Below are positions 1 to 12,500 of a stretch of DNA of 64,000 nt, piece by piece. Within the stretch, counting starts at the first letter, position 1. Each line of letters starts with the position of its first letter. The notes under the pieces are model-generated. The model saw nothing but the letters and a program-made list of their open reading frames with translations, ran no database searches and had not been told where the DNA came from. This DNA is from Todiramphus chloris collaris. Taxonomy: Eukaryota > Chordata > Aves > Coraciiformes > Alcedinidae. Made by a program: the position numbers and the translations under genes. The stretch covers positions 27,570,375 to 27,634,374 of the forward strand of contig JANVCC010000022.1 in the NCBI GenBank assembly GCA_025345505.1, written 5' to 3'.

Positions 1-430
1 CGAGGAGAGAAATTCGCATTTCATCTGGGCAGAAAATCTATATTCTGTATTATTCTTGTGTTAATAATACAGAGGGCTAAATCAAAGGTGAATTGATTTC
101 CTGAAGCTGAACAGACTTTTGGTGTTATCAAAGATACAGCCACCGTCAAGGACCAGACCTTTCAATTTAGTTCTTCTGCTGTCAATGTAAATAAAATTGC
201 TCATGAAGCAAATTGCAGCCAGTTATTGTCTGCATTCAGAACCATTATGTTCTTTGGAAATGATCATTTATGTTAGACAGCGGATTATGTTTCTATGAAA
301 GTGTGTAAGGCAAATGCAAAACACAATTTACCTTGAAGGTCAGCTGAATATTACAATTGGCACTTACAGGTCATTATTATGCAGCTAAACTGATCCCAGG
401 GTAAGGAGTGATATTGGTGAAATGATACAA
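1..430. other. non-coding block, candidate conserved regulatory element
   Basis: No reading frame or repeat signature is visible here. The stretch is rich in TAAT, ATTA, CAATT and TTATTATGCA-like words, which are typical of homeodomain and POU/SOX binding sites, and it lacks low-complexity runs. That texture is common in vertebrate conserved noncoding elements. This is inference from composition only; conservation cannot be judged from one sequence. It touches the left edge of the window, so it may extend further. Confidence 0.25.
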
Positions 431-1278
431 AACCAGAGATTCTAGATTAGCTGATAGGAAACAAGAGGCATAGCCACAGGGGCCCTTAATCCATATGATC
501 ATGGAGGGCTGGAGGTGAAGTTTCAGCACAATTATCTGTGTGGGCAACACACGGGTGTGGAAAAACAGCCATGTAAGCTCATGGCAAGGAGAGGGAGAGA
601 CCTTCCCCTTTGGTGCTTCATCTCAAGAAAAGGGCTTAACTCCAGTTTTTGTACCGTTAAAGGTGAGGATTGGGTAGACGGAGCAGAAAGGTAACAATGG
701 TCAGAGAGGTGGCCTTGCTAGTGGAACAGGACACCCATCTGAATATTTGTGTGCACGTTGTTGTGAGTAAAATTACTGTCACCTAAGGAAAATGATTGGC
801 CACCCACCCTGGGTCATGGTCAGTTCTGCCTCCTAGGGAGAAGAATGAGTTACAGACAACAGCAGTCAAAAGGCTTGTGATTACACCACTGTGAAATACT
901 ATAATTTTCCTCAGATACAGTGTTTGTACTGATGTTGCTCATGGCTGCATAAAAGTCCAGCCACCAAAGTGCTCTTTTGCTTTGAGTACACAAAGCAGCA
1001 AGAATTGGGTTACTGTGCCTCCAAATTTCAATGAGGGATTCAGGCTGCCAGCCCATCCTGTGAGTCCTGGCAGTAGGGTATCCTCACAGTGTGGATATCC
1101 TTGCAGGAAAGGCCATGAAATGCACAGCCTGCATGATCTCAATCACACAACATTACTGCAGACACAGAGGAGATATTTGGAGGTTGTGAAGCAAGTACCC
1201 TGTAGAGTGACACAGCCCATCCACGTGGCAGTGTTGTGTCCTTGGAGCATACCCTGAGGTGCTGTGTTCCTCTTAGGG
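431..1278. other. non-coding, nothing recognised
   Basis: Unique-looking non-coding DNA. Short open frames of up to about 90 codons occur on both strands, overlap one another and resemble no family I know, so I read them as chance. It runs directly into the LTR fragment that starts at 1279. Confidence 0.6.
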
Positions 1279-1440
1279 TGTCCTGGGCTCGGCTAGGATA
1301 GGATTAATTTTCACAAGCAGCCAGGATAAGCAATAATGAGCCAATGAGATATTTGATACCATACTGATGTCATGCCTGCTATATGAGGGGAGGGCTGGCC
1401 CAGTGGAGGGGAGGAGGGTTTTCAGCTTGTGGCTTCAGCA
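1279..1440 (+). mobile_element. LTR fragment (5' part of an avian ERV LTR, truncated)
   Basis: The stretch begins with TGTCCTGGGCTCGGCTAGGA and runs through a GTTAATTTTCACAAGCAGC-like block, a GATACCATACTGATGTCATG block and a TATATGAGGGGAGGGCTGG block. These match, in the same order, the first part of the minus-strand LTR at 51637-52049, so the two are one family. Relative to that copy it lacks about 20 bases after the CAAGCAGC block and loses similarity at about 1430-1440, before the polyadenylation and 3' part. It is therefore a truncated solo relic. The bases before the TG are TAGGG; without the 3' end no target duplication can be tested. The exact 3' limit is approximate. Confidence 0.8.
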
Positions 1441-3027
1441 TGTGCCCATCTGTAACACATGTCCTACTGCTTTTTCCAGACTAATTGGATGAGGTACTGC
1501 AATCATTTCCAGCACAGGGCTGATGTTTGATGGAAATAGCACAGTCATGACCTGACAGTATTGGTGGTCCCATGCTAATAGTTCACAGGAGAGAAAAGGG
1601 ACCTCTCTGATGTATAAAACTGGTTTCTTTTGCCTCCTTGCAGCAGGAGGCAGGATAGGAATTACTTTAAAACACTGCTGGATACAGAAATAATAAAAAA
1701 TCTGAGTAGATTGTAAGTAGATGTCCTTTTTAATACAGCTGTCCCTAATGAAGTATAGATCTCCCATCTCCATCAAAATTTTCCTTTTTCAGACTGTTAA
1801 TATCAGACAATCAATCTTGTCCCATCAGCTTCAGTAGTATGCAACTCTCTCAGCTCACTGGGGAAAGACTTCCTTTTTTATTTCCTCTTTAATTAAGCTC
1901 TGCGGCATGCTGCTTTACTTGCAAGGCTCAAAGATGTATGGACATTTCTTTAAACAAACCATTGGAGAGAAGAGCATTAAAGATAGCCCTGTGTAACACT
2001 AAGTGGTCCGAAGCCACAAGTAAACTAATGCACAGGCAGTGATGTCAGCAACAAAATGAGGTAATGATATGCAATTACCAGATTTGCAAATACTCTGCTG
2101 GGATTGGGGCATCCAAACACACTATGCCAGGATGCTGAAATGTACAAAACATAGTTTTTACAATTGCAAAGCAAGAAGGTTCTTGGTAGCAGAAAACTTG
2201 ATATGGCAGGTTCTTTGATTAGTATGAATGGCTCTGTCAAGCTAGTAAGAGACAGGAACAGATAAATGCTTTCTGTCCAGTTTTACTACTGTCTACATCA
2301 TTATTCCTATACTGCAGTTAGAGGTGATTTTAAACAGTTGTTAACAAGTAGAGTCTGGACCATTGAAGTACACATTCATCAGGCACCTGCTTAATGATAA
2401 CTCAGGTCTCTATAGACGTGAGCTGGTCCCTAACCATTGCCTTTATTGCTCACAGTCCATGCCCAGCCCGTTAGCTTGCTCTTGTTGAAAGGAGTCTGTG
2501 CCCTGTTACTGCCTGCTTCTGCCTGTCTGTTCTATCAAGGTGGCTGCTTAAACTCTGTCAACACCCTCAGGTGTTTCAGCTTTCAATGCTCTGTTGTGCT
2601 CTTCAGGCAATGCCTGGGTATTCATCTATTGACTATACAAGCCATGCATTTTCCCCTGCATCTGGACCACTATTAGAAAAACTGGTAGACATAACTACCA
2701 CCAAGACTTTGCAACATTTTCTGTATTTATACCCTGAGACTTCGCCGGTGGGGTAGGTAAGGCTATAGAATTATAAACTGAAGCAGAGGTTAAGTATGCA
2801 ACAATGTTTTTGGCCTTCCTGACCCCATGCCCTGGGTCATTTATTGTTTCTTCCATGACAGTGCTAAGAGACTTCTCTGACATATATGATGCTGAACATC
2901 AACACAGAAAGACAGATGCTGTCGCAGAGAATTTGCCATCTAAATAGGCAAACAAATAGTCTTACAACTGTCAGAGCTCTGTACCTGGGTCTCTGGCTGT
3001 TTCACACTTAAGTTCTTTATTCATAAT
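1441..3027. other. non-coding, nothing recognised
   Basis: No repeat family, RNA gene or convincing exon. A 113-codon open frame on the minus strand (1435-1776) has no recognisable domain, and its C-terminal end overlaps the end of the LTR relic. I treat it as chance. Confidence 0.55.
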
Positions 3028-3093
3028 ATATCTGAGCTGGAGATATGATACCTTCCTCTCATATCTGAGCTGGAGACATGATACTTTCCTCAT
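3028..3093. repeat. 33-bp imperfect tandem duplication (2 units)
   Basis: Two adjacent 33-base units, 3028-3060 and 3061-3093, share ATATCTGAGCTGGAGAYATG and continue with ATACYTTCCTC. They differ at only a few positions. This is a simple local tandem duplication in non-coding DNA. Confidence 0.9.
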
Positions 3094-6000
3094 AAGGACA
3101 TGTGGGGTATTCTACCTAATCATCTATTTTCTTTCCACTAGGAACTCAGTGTATCTGAAACTTTTATCCTTCACCAAATTTCGTCAAAACTGGTAAAAAA
3201 AAAAAGAAAAAAAAATACTGTGGAAGGGCTGAGTCACATGGAGTGACTGCGTTGATAGTATCTGATTAGAAGACCAGGCTAAACAACATGGAAGAAATTA
3301 CTATTTTAATGCTTGCTTTTCTGATCAGAAATGTAAGCAAAGAATTTGAAATATAAAAAGCAGCTTGTGCTGTGAATTCTCTTGTTACAGGCTGTTTATG
3401 AAAATCTTTTTGCAGAAGAAAGTATCTGGTGGCTTCAGATTATATTATACATACCTGTTAGGAATAAAGCAGAAGGGGATTCTGATAAAAAGACCAAAGG
3501 CATAACCCATAAATCAAGCCGTGAAACAAAAATGGAACTTGCTGCTGATGGAATTTCCATTGATTTATTTGAACAGCCCCAGTATGAATAATAACTTAAT
3601 CTGTCCCAAGACTCTCTCCCCACAGCACACTGATTTACAGCAGCCATCCATCTCTTTTCATAATTAGCAGGCTCTGACAGTATTTATTCTTCTCTGCCCA
3701 CCTTCATTACCATTAAAATTTAGACTTCCTCCGTGCTCTGGAGCAGCCAGTGTTCATACTGCCTGGTGCACTGGGATTACTCAACAGCTTGATTTGTGGA
3801 GGTGTTTTCTTATATCCCATCTCCATTGCACTGGCTGTTAGAGTCTGCTGCTTTCAGGAGGAAACTTTTCTAGGAATGCAACAGAAATCAACACAGCTTT
3901 GTTACTGGGTGGCAAAAAAAGAAATGTGTCTATAATGCTGAAAGTCCAGGCTTGGAGCAATCAAATCTTACCTGCTGCCTCAAATACTCAACAGAAACAA
4001 AGTGAACCAAGGTGTCCAACCAATCAATTAATGCTGTAAAGTCAGTCTCCTTTGTAACAGGTGATTTTCTTCCATCTCTGGCTCATTTCCAGTCTAAACT
4101 TTAGGGAACCCACGTTGTCTAATACACCATAGAAGCGGATGACAAATTTATTTGAAGCATAAAGAGCATAAATGAAGAAATGTCCCTTACATTTGGAAAT
4201 ATTACTTAAATAGCTGAACGCAAGATGAGATGATGTTTTTCTGTGTCAGCATAATTACACTAATGACAGGTCACTGTATCACTGGGTAATTTGATCCTAG
4301 AGTTGATTTCGTAAAGAGAAAGTAACTGCTTGGACAGACTGCCCTTCCAGAATGCTAGATGGGCCTGAAGTTTCATGACCAACCTAATCATACTTTAATA
4401 ATAATAATCATTGCTTGCTAAAGTGGTAAATCAAGAGCTGGTGTTAGGCATTTAATTGGCATGTAATACTGATGTGAAAATAATTAAATAATAATTGGCA
4501 GATGTATTTATGTGACCATTTTTGTTATTAACTGAAATTAAATTAAGTTGCTTACAGAAACATGTGAAATAGTCTCTGAACAGGTTTATTTGAGATACAA
4601 ATCTCATGTTTTAAACAGTTATTTTTGGGTTAGAGCTACATGTTTCTGTCTATGGAGTGTCACTAGTTGAGCTTGGGCCTTACAGTTGGTGGACAACCCT
4701 ACTTTAGTTACTCAGGTCATTCTGTGTGAAATATTTTGTTCATTTTTCTCTCCTTTTGTGGGAACTGTTAGAAGGTGACAGGGTGACCAAAGGAGGTATC
4801 CCAGAGGATAAACACTCAATCCATTCCAAAGTGCAAACTGTGGTCTCCTTTTTTGTAAGTCAGAAGGACCAAAGTCAAATACATCATTTATTGCAAATTC
4901 TTCTTTCTGCTTCAATGGCTGTGTCCATTTTCTGGGTATGGAGATAGAATAGAGAGGTGAAAATGAACTGCCTGTCTCACCCTGTGAGCACGCAGCTGAC
5001 ATGATGATGAAATTTCACTTTCTGTTCCCTGATTGTCCACCTTAATCACAAGCCCATACATTCCAGCTTCATTGAGAAGCTGATTGCTCATGAATGTCAC
5101 CCAGCCCCTGAGTCTCCTACAGACTATCTCAACACATGTGCTTATTTAGATAAACAAATATTGCTGAGAGCAGCACAATGAATGAAACCTCATTTGCACA
5201 GCTTTGTGACTTGTCGCTGAGCTTGCTGGTGTTATCCCACTGAGTTTTTGTCAGTGAGGTTACCTGTAGGCTCTTCTCTTTTAATGATGCAGGTTTTCAT
5301 GGAAGTTGTAGGTGGGCATTCAAGAACTCTGCTCCTCTGTCAAATTTGGATGAAGTCAAATGATGCTTTCAGAATTTATTGTTAGGGGTAGACCCAGAGT
5401 CTGGGCCTTCAGACTGATAGTAGGAGTCTATAAATCCTGTTTTCCTAGACAAAAGAGGCTATAATGATCCCTTACAGGCAAACTGAAAAGTATCAAAACA
5501 GCAGGCCTCAGTTTGTTCATCCTGGCTCAGGTAATCATATCAGTCACCTTTGTTATAAGAAACTCCATCATGCCCCTCTAAGAGGGGCACCTTCACAGCA
5601 CAGTTTGATGACAGGTTATTTCTAGGTCTAAAGGTGTCTGCTGGTTTGTCTAGTCCTTCAGCACAAGAACAGTTTTCAGTAACACTGCTCTTTATTTTTG
5701 TATCTGAGTTAGTTTAACACCACAAGTTGTATCTTAAACAGTACTTAGATCCCTACCTCATTATTGTCCCATACTTGTCTCCTTTGTTGTATTTACTAGG
5801 AGGTTTGCACTAGAAGATAAACCCCTTGCTGATTTTTGGTTGTAGTGTGAGACCTTTGCTATTTGGAACATAGTCTTGATAAGGGAACTCAAAGAAAGCT
5901 ATTAAGGAGTAGTTTATGTCGATGGTCTATGTCCTTTACAGTACCACCTCTGAAAAATCTCTTCATTCCATTGCCCTGTCAGACAGCAATAACTGCCTCT

Positions 6001-6139
6001 ACTGATTTGTGGCAAAGCCAACAGAAAGAATAAGTACTTCCTCACCTTTGGTGTGTGTAAAGGGAAGTTCTAAATGGCTACAGCAAACACCTTTTCTTGA
6101 GGATGTGCTATTTTACCCAGCACGAATCACAGAAAAGGG

Positions 6140-6140
<1 letters not shown>
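3094..6140. other. non-coding; AT-rich and homeobox-like words, A-rich run
   Basis: It holds an interrupted A run (3195-3215) and a very AT-rich segment at about 4390-4560 with many TAATAAT, AATTAAAT and TTAATTGG words. An open frame at 3382-3591 is preceded by TTGTTACAG, which resembles a splice acceptor, and ends ...EQPQYE before two stops. It matches no protein I know and its exon status is speculative. Nothing else stands out. Confidence 0.5.

Positions 6141-6167
<27 letters not shown>
6141..6167. repeat. (TG)n microsatellite
   Basis: Uninterrupted TG dinucleotide array of 27 bases, preceded by a G run. It creates artificial Cys-Val and Thr-His strings in several overlapping frames on both strands, which should not be taken for proteins. 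Confidence 0.98.
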
Positions 6168-6170
<3 letters not shown>

Positions 6171-8820
6171 GATGGGCCCCTCCTTGAAGACTGCTGTTTC
6201 CAAACAGAGTTCTTACAACAGCAGACAAGGAGGATGGGGGGAGGATGGACCTTTGCAGTGGAGTGTAGACCATCTGAAAGAAGAATTCATAAACACAGGA
6301 TGCAGAAGAACACCATATGACAACAGCAGACCGAGTACACACAGCCACCCACTGTTCAGAAAGTCTCGGCAACATCTGGGTCTAAACGAGCAGTGCATAT
6401 GCCTTACCTTTTAATTCCCTGGCTTTCTTGCAACTTCACTATTTCTTCAGTAATACAGAAACACATTTAAGAGGGTTTTTCATAGAACATTTCAAAAAGT
6501 GAGCTAGTGTCTGTGGAGGTAGACTGAAAATGTGGTGCAGATTTCATGGTGCAGGATAAAACCTTATGCTGCTTTAAATAGACATGGAGAGGATACTGTA
6601 GCCTGGTCTCTTGGGAAGACTTTTTGGGATGTGTGTTCCTTTGTGTCAGGCAGGATAAAGAGAAAGAAAAGGAGATTCAGACACAGAATTATGGATTTGG
6701 ACATCTCTATTGTGAGGGGGCCTCTAGATAATCCAGGTCCAGACCTTCATTTGTGTGAGTGCAGAACATCTACCAGCCACTCGTGATGCAGCGACAATAC
6801 TTTTCTTGCAGTTGGTCCTGAACCCAACGAGGCATGCTTAAAGCATTTTGTGTGCAGTGTTTCCCAGACAGGCATGGAAGACATTAGAGAGAAGCCTAGA
6901 TAAAATCATTCCCAAAAAAAGTCCTACTCTGCACTCATACTTGTATGAACTCATGTTCACAGTTACAGCTCTCCTTTCAAAACTTTCCAGGGGAAAGGGC
7001 CAAGTAGCCTTGTTTTAGAGCTGTGCATATTTCTGAATTGGCAACCAGATGGGAAGAAGAGATGCTGCCTTCTGCCCCGCCCCGAAATGCACAACGTGAG
7101 GCTTCTTTCAATTCTAACAGGATTTAAAAAAAAAAGAAATCTGCCAGAATTAAACATTTAATTTTAAAAAGATTATATTATTCTAAAACACATTTCAGTG
7201 TTTCATCTTCTTTTCTTCAGACGTACTTTGAAGATTTTTATTAAGAGAAATTTAGAAAAGCCAGTTTGTTTGAAGTGGAACATAAAAACTCACTGTGCAA
7301 AAAAAGTCGCCGAAACATTTTGGCTTTTCGTAAGTTGAAAACAATGATAAGGCAGAAACCTATAAACCCACAAATTCAGTCAACCCAATGTATATTTTTT
7401 CCATAAAAATCCATGTTGCCCTGCAGTGAAGAAACTATATCACCATCCTTTCTGGACCTCCCCGTTAAAAATCCTTGATTAATGGAAAGTGAAGAGGAAG
7501 CAAAGACCTTCCCTACAGATAACAGTTTTCCTCTGACAGTGACAGCATCCCTCCTTTTCTTCAGGCACAGAAACCTTTTACACTTTGGGGAAAAGGGAAA
7601 TAGATTCATTTCAGAGAACTGCATTCAGGCTCATTTAGAGTTTAACAGCCAGTGCTGTATTAATGGCTGTCATTTTCCTCTTGTGCTCATACCTGCTGAC
7701 ACGGGCTTACAGCATCCTCATGTTCGTCAAAGTTGTTCATCTACCCCAGCCTGCTCCAAAATACACCCCAGAGCCTAGAGTGAAACTAAGTGATTCTGTA
7801 ACTGCTGCTTGTCCCTGTGCAGTCAGGGATCTGTCATAAATGCAGTCTTATAAATCTGAAATTTAGAAAGCCATGTAGTAAAGCAGATTTTGCTAGAAAC
7901 AGGCTTGCTTCCAGCTGAGAACAAGCTGAAGGGAGCTTGAAGCAGCCTGTGTATTTCAGAGGGTTTTGTAATTTCTTAAGTTTTTGAGGACCAAACTTTG
8001 CTGCTGCATTGATGAGTATAGTTTTCCTAAATTACCATCACTATCCCCTGCTTAGCCATGTCTTGTCAGTAAGTAATTTCTTAAGCATTTTGAAATGGGA
8101 GGATTAGAAAACTGTGAGAGAGTTGACAGAAATAATGACTATGAACAATCAGGAGAAGGACAAAGTTCTTCAAAGTACTAGCATCCAAGATAGCAGCTGC
8201 AAATTAGAAGAAGGCAGCAAAGTTGTGTCCAGTTTTCTTGCTCAGTCTGAAGTAATAGGAGTACTGAAAGACATAGGAGCTTGTGCTGAGTAAGCGTATG
8301 ACAGATCCTCAAGTCTGTGCATGAAGAAAATATTCACCAGATTTCTCAAATCTCTTTTGATAACTTCCAATTGTTTTATTAACTCTGACCAAAGTATTCA
8401 TAAGACAAGCTTGTTTTTCTTTTCAAGTGAGGATCACAGCAAAGAATTAATGAAGAGAAATGTGGTTTGTATGAAAGACAGACAGAAAACATTTCCAATG
8501 AGGAATATCACAGGAAAATGCAGAAAATGGCACCCTTCTCCATGGCAAATGATTCAATACAAAGCACTTGAAATCCTTGAGCTGCATATTGCTGGAGGAT
8601 GGAAGAGTCCTTGGACTTCCTCCAAGAAGTATGATTACATATCCTCTTCCTTAGAGATCTGCTTTTGATCTGAGACAAGGAGGTAGAGACAGACTTGGTT
8701 TATCATCATGCACAGCAATTTTCTTTGCTGATTACTCTTCAGCAGGTAAGGTTATTTAGAAACAAGTGAGAATGGAAAAACCTATATTTACACCACACAA
8801 TAGCAGTATAGGTATCTCAA
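6168..8820. other. non-coding, nothing recognised
   Basis: Mixed unique sequence with short unrelated open frames on both strands, the longest 115 codons at 8321-8668 and without a recognisable domain. No repeat boundaries or RNA genes were seen. Confidence 0.55.
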
Positions 8821-8926
8821 GTAAGAAAAGAAAGAAAAGGAAAAAAAAAAAAAGGAAAAGAAAAAACAAAGAAAAAAAAAAAACAAGAAAAAAAAAATAA
8901 AAGGAAAGGAAAGGGAAAATAAACTC
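8821..8926. repeat. purine-rich (A/G) low-complexity tract
   Basis: About 106 bases made almost only of A and G on the plus strand: AAGAAAAGAAAG, A runs of 10 to 13, then AAAGGAAAGG. Three C residues and one T interrupt it. It may be a decayed (GAAAA)n array or an old A-rich tail. Confidence 0.9.
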
Positions 8927-9198
8927 TGGTTGTGTATTTACCCATTTACCCTTTAAAATAACAAGTTAGGGAATGTTCTTGAAAAATAGATATGATTCTC
9001 TCACTTGCTTCTAACCCTGCAATCCTGAAATTAGTCTGCATACTTGTCCCATCATGGGTTTGGATCCAGACACTGGAAATATTTGAAAGTTAAGGCCATC
9101 TCTTCGTGCTGTATTTGTATCAAGGTTGCCTTCACGGAGCAATCTGACTCCTTTGGTTTGTAAGTGTCACGGATGGGCATATAACAGATTACTGCAAC

Positions 9199-9532
9199 AT
9201 TATTGCTCTATACAACTACCTGAAGGGATGTTGTAGTGAGGTGGATGTTGGTCTCTTCTCCCAGATAACTAGTGACAGGATGAGAAGAAATTGTTTGAAG
9301 TTGTACCAGGGGAGGTTTAGGTTGGATATTAGGAAAAATTTTTTTACTGAGAGAGTTGTGAGACATTGGAACAGGCTGCCCAGGGAGGTGGTGGAGTTAC
9401 CATCCCTAAAGGTGTTTCAAAATGTCTAGATGTGGCACTTCAGGACATAGTTTAGTGGTCCTGATAATATTTAGTAGACAGTTGGACTTGATGATCTTGA
9501 AGGTCAATTCCAGCCTTAATGATTCTATGATT
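9199..9532 (+). mobile_element. CR1 LINE, 3' end fragment
   Basis: This is the tail of a CR1 non-LTR retrotransposon, 5'-truncated as most avian CR1 copies are. It begins in the ORF2 C-terminal coding part ([20 protein letters not shown]-like) and continues through [20 protein letters not shown] and [20 protein letters not shown], with the frame open from 9241 to 9429. The 3' UTR follows, with TTGGACTTGATGATCTTGAAGG and the terminal ATGATTCTATGATT motif. No endonuclease or reverse-transcriptase part remains, so it cannot move. The 3' UTR type (GTTGGACTTGATGATCTT) resembles that of the copies at 27449-27842 and 34791-35940. Confidence 0.95.
9241..9429 (+). pseudogene. CR1 ORF2 C-terminal remnant
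   Basis: A 62-codon open frame encodes the conserved CR1 ORF2 tail, including [14 protein letters not shown] and [11 protein letters not shown]-type motifs. The apparent start codon is simply an internal methionine of the former ORF2. It lacks endonuclease and polymerase domains and is a dead fragment of the enclosing CR1, not a host gene. Confidence 0.9.
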
Positions 9533-12500
9533 ACCATATTGTTTTTCAAGGCCATTACAAGGGGTGCCACACAGAAGTGAACCCACTTCTGAAGAAAGAT
9601 TGTATGACTTATTGATACAGCTACAGCATTTGAGAAGAGCAGAGCAGTTGCAGTATGCAGAGGAAAATCATAGTCAAAGGTCAAAGTATTCAGGGAGGCA
9701 GAAAGGTTGCAGGGTAATTTACAGGGCAGGCTGGGCTTTTTGTATGCTCCTTTAAAAGATGACACATTTGCTCCACGGGAATAGCAGTTCACATCTCACA
9801 TGAGGTTCTTCAGGTGGGAAGTGGAACTGGACAACAGCATTGTGCTGGGTCTAGCTGTGATGGATAAAGGCCAGAGCATTGAGTGTCAGCTCAGACATAT
9901 GAAACACAGGGTGGCCATGGCTTGGGTATCCATTTCTGAGGCAATCACTAACAACACACCCACCCCTTGCTACCTCATAACAACGACAGGTGGGAAATTC
10001 AGGTCTTCCGGCTTTCTTCTTGTGTTTCCAACAGTGTAAAGGAAACCGATACATGAAGCACAAATATTTTTCCTTGGTGTGCTGTGACCTTGCCAGTCTT
10101 ACTCATGCCAGAAACTTGGAAACTTGCTACAGATTTTTACCACCCAAATGTTTATGCAACGGCTTTTTAGTTTTGATTTCAGACTTGAACAGTTTTGGAA
10201 AGCGCTGACTTTCCGTTAAATAGGAGAGTGGGTTGAGACAAGTGAAAATAGTGAGAAAAGGAGGGGAAACTACCCATTATGTAAAACCTATACTTATATT
10301 TTAGCCAGAGTTATTTTACTTGTTTTATCTCATGATGAGAATCATAAAACTGGAAGACAGAAACCTGAAATCCCATTTGTCTCTCAAACAAATCTTGCTC
10401 TGCAACAGTGGCTGATCTAGCAGCTAATTAAGTGGTTATGATAGTCTTCACAACCTTTTTTTGGTTTTTTTTTTGTACTGGGATCTCCAGATTACAGTAT
10501 TGCAAACATCAGAGCTTGTCTGTCTTTAAATTGAAGCATGGAGACTGCATTTCTGATTGAAACATTAAATATACAGAAGACCTAGATGCTTTTTCAGTCT
10601 CAGATGCTACTTCAGCCAATCTAGGCACTTTCAGCATTTGATGTCAGGATTACTAAATAATATCTTAGAAACAGAGTTGCTGGAGGGTTTTATGCACTGT
10701 TTGGACAGTGAAAAAATGAAAAATTACATCACCTTTCTGTGTAGACAGAGGTGGGTATGCTGTAACTGTTTGGATCCTGATGGAAGGGCCTTATATTCTG
10801 ATATTTTGTGAGTTTTGGTCCTTGAGAAATTTTTCCTGCTTTTGCAGAAGATGCAGTTTAAACTTTCCTCTTTGCAGGAGCCAGTGCAAGGCTTGTTATT
10901 GCCCACAGGCAGCCTCTGAGGGGCTTCATGGCATGGAATTTCTGCCTCCATTTAAACCCCTTGATCTCCTTCAGGGATAGAACTCCTGACTTTTGTCCAC
11001 GTGAGACTGAAAGCACTCCCCAGAAGCAAAGGCAGGCTTTGCTCGGCAAGCAGGGCTGTGCCAGACCTGGCTCTAGGAATCATGCACACCATGAGGCTCC
11101 TGGCAGTGAGAAGAAAATGAGACAAACAGTATGTTTTTTGGTTTTGAAGGAAATATGCTGCTGTCTCTGTTGAGAAGCTTAAGGAAGGTTTTTTTTCTTA
11201 AAAGCTGTCAGCAACTGTTTACTGTAGCTGTGTGTTGAGCAATCTCTGCACATCAAGTTTCTCCCCCTCTCTGATGTTGCCCAGTGGGGCTGCCTTGCTT
11301 GCCAAGCAGCCATCACACTCGCCAGCCATAGCTGCTAGCCAGAAACTTGTCATGTGCTTTTACAACTCATACTTTGAAGGCTTCACAGATCACAAAAACC
11401 TGTGTTTATCCAGAGGTGTTGGGATGGCTGTGAGGTTCAAACAAATTATTCCTTTTTCCTTTTCTCACCAAACTTTTGGCCTGAATTATGAGAAGGAAGA
11501 GAAGAAAACCCGGTCTTACTACAGCAGAAGCAATGCCAACAGTTTGAACCAAGGCAATTTAAGGTGGAGTCCTTTTTTCTCCACATGCAGAGTGCATCTT
11601 TTTTTAAAGATTGTATTCGTGTTATCTTGGTCCTCTTGTAGGTCAGAGAGTGGAGGAGGCAAGAAGGGAGTTAATATAAAAACTAAAGAAATCTTGGAAC
11701 AGAAGAAATAAATTTTAGGGTGGGTTCTGCCCTGTTCATGCTTCTGCTTCCTGTATGCAGAAACTACTTTTAACTGTCCTATTCATTTCCTTTCCTCTAT
11801 ATATATTGATTTATCATCCTCTAACTGCAGCCATTCAAATACATAAGGAACACATTTGCAGTGTCCCCTTCATATTGGTCTACATGGCATTTCACAGCCC
11901 CTCCTCACAGCTCTGCTTAGTCAGACTGAATCAATACATCATCTGGGGGGGGAAATACCATTAGTGCAGAGCCATGTCTTGTGCACTGCAGTTGTGTTAA
12001 TGCCTGGTGCTAAAGAAGTTACTAAAGGCATTTCAGCCGTGTCAGTCTACCTGCCACATCAACAATACAGAGGCTGGAGGGTTATGGAGTTCACATCTGG
12101 TTGGCCATGACTGATGCTCCTCTAGCAGGCTTCATTGGCACAGACTATCCAGTTTTCCCAGTAAACCCTACTTACCTGTAGGTAAGAGGGGAGGATGTTC
12201 ATTCTGGCTGGCAGAGGCTTTGGTAAGCCATCTAATTGGTGCTGTATTGGAAGGTTGCACATCTTGCTAGCCCTTACCCAGCTACCTCTCCAAAAAGGCC
12301 TGATCTTCTGTAGTGCCTGTGTCATGTTTGCAGCCCTGTAGAAACGTACCACACACCCTGAAGCATCTGAAATGGCTTCAAACATCTGTGTTTATGTGAT
12401 TCTTTGGAGTTCAGAAATCGTGCTTGCCAAAGTTTAAACAAATTATTTTTTTGTTCTTTACACAACTTTTGTTTGAAGATTTTCGTGCCTCTCCTCACTC

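Noticed and set aside
6009-6414. Overlapping frames with Cys-Val or Thr-His repeats
   Set aside because: They are translations of the (TG)n microsatellite and have no support as proteins.
9406-9792. 128-codon minus-strand frame
   Set aside because: It is largely antisense to a CR1 fragment and its neighbouring DNA; no family resemblance.
11232-11711. 159-codon plus-strand frame
   Set aside because: No recognised domain, no splice or promoter context, and its length is compatible with chance in this amount of DNA.
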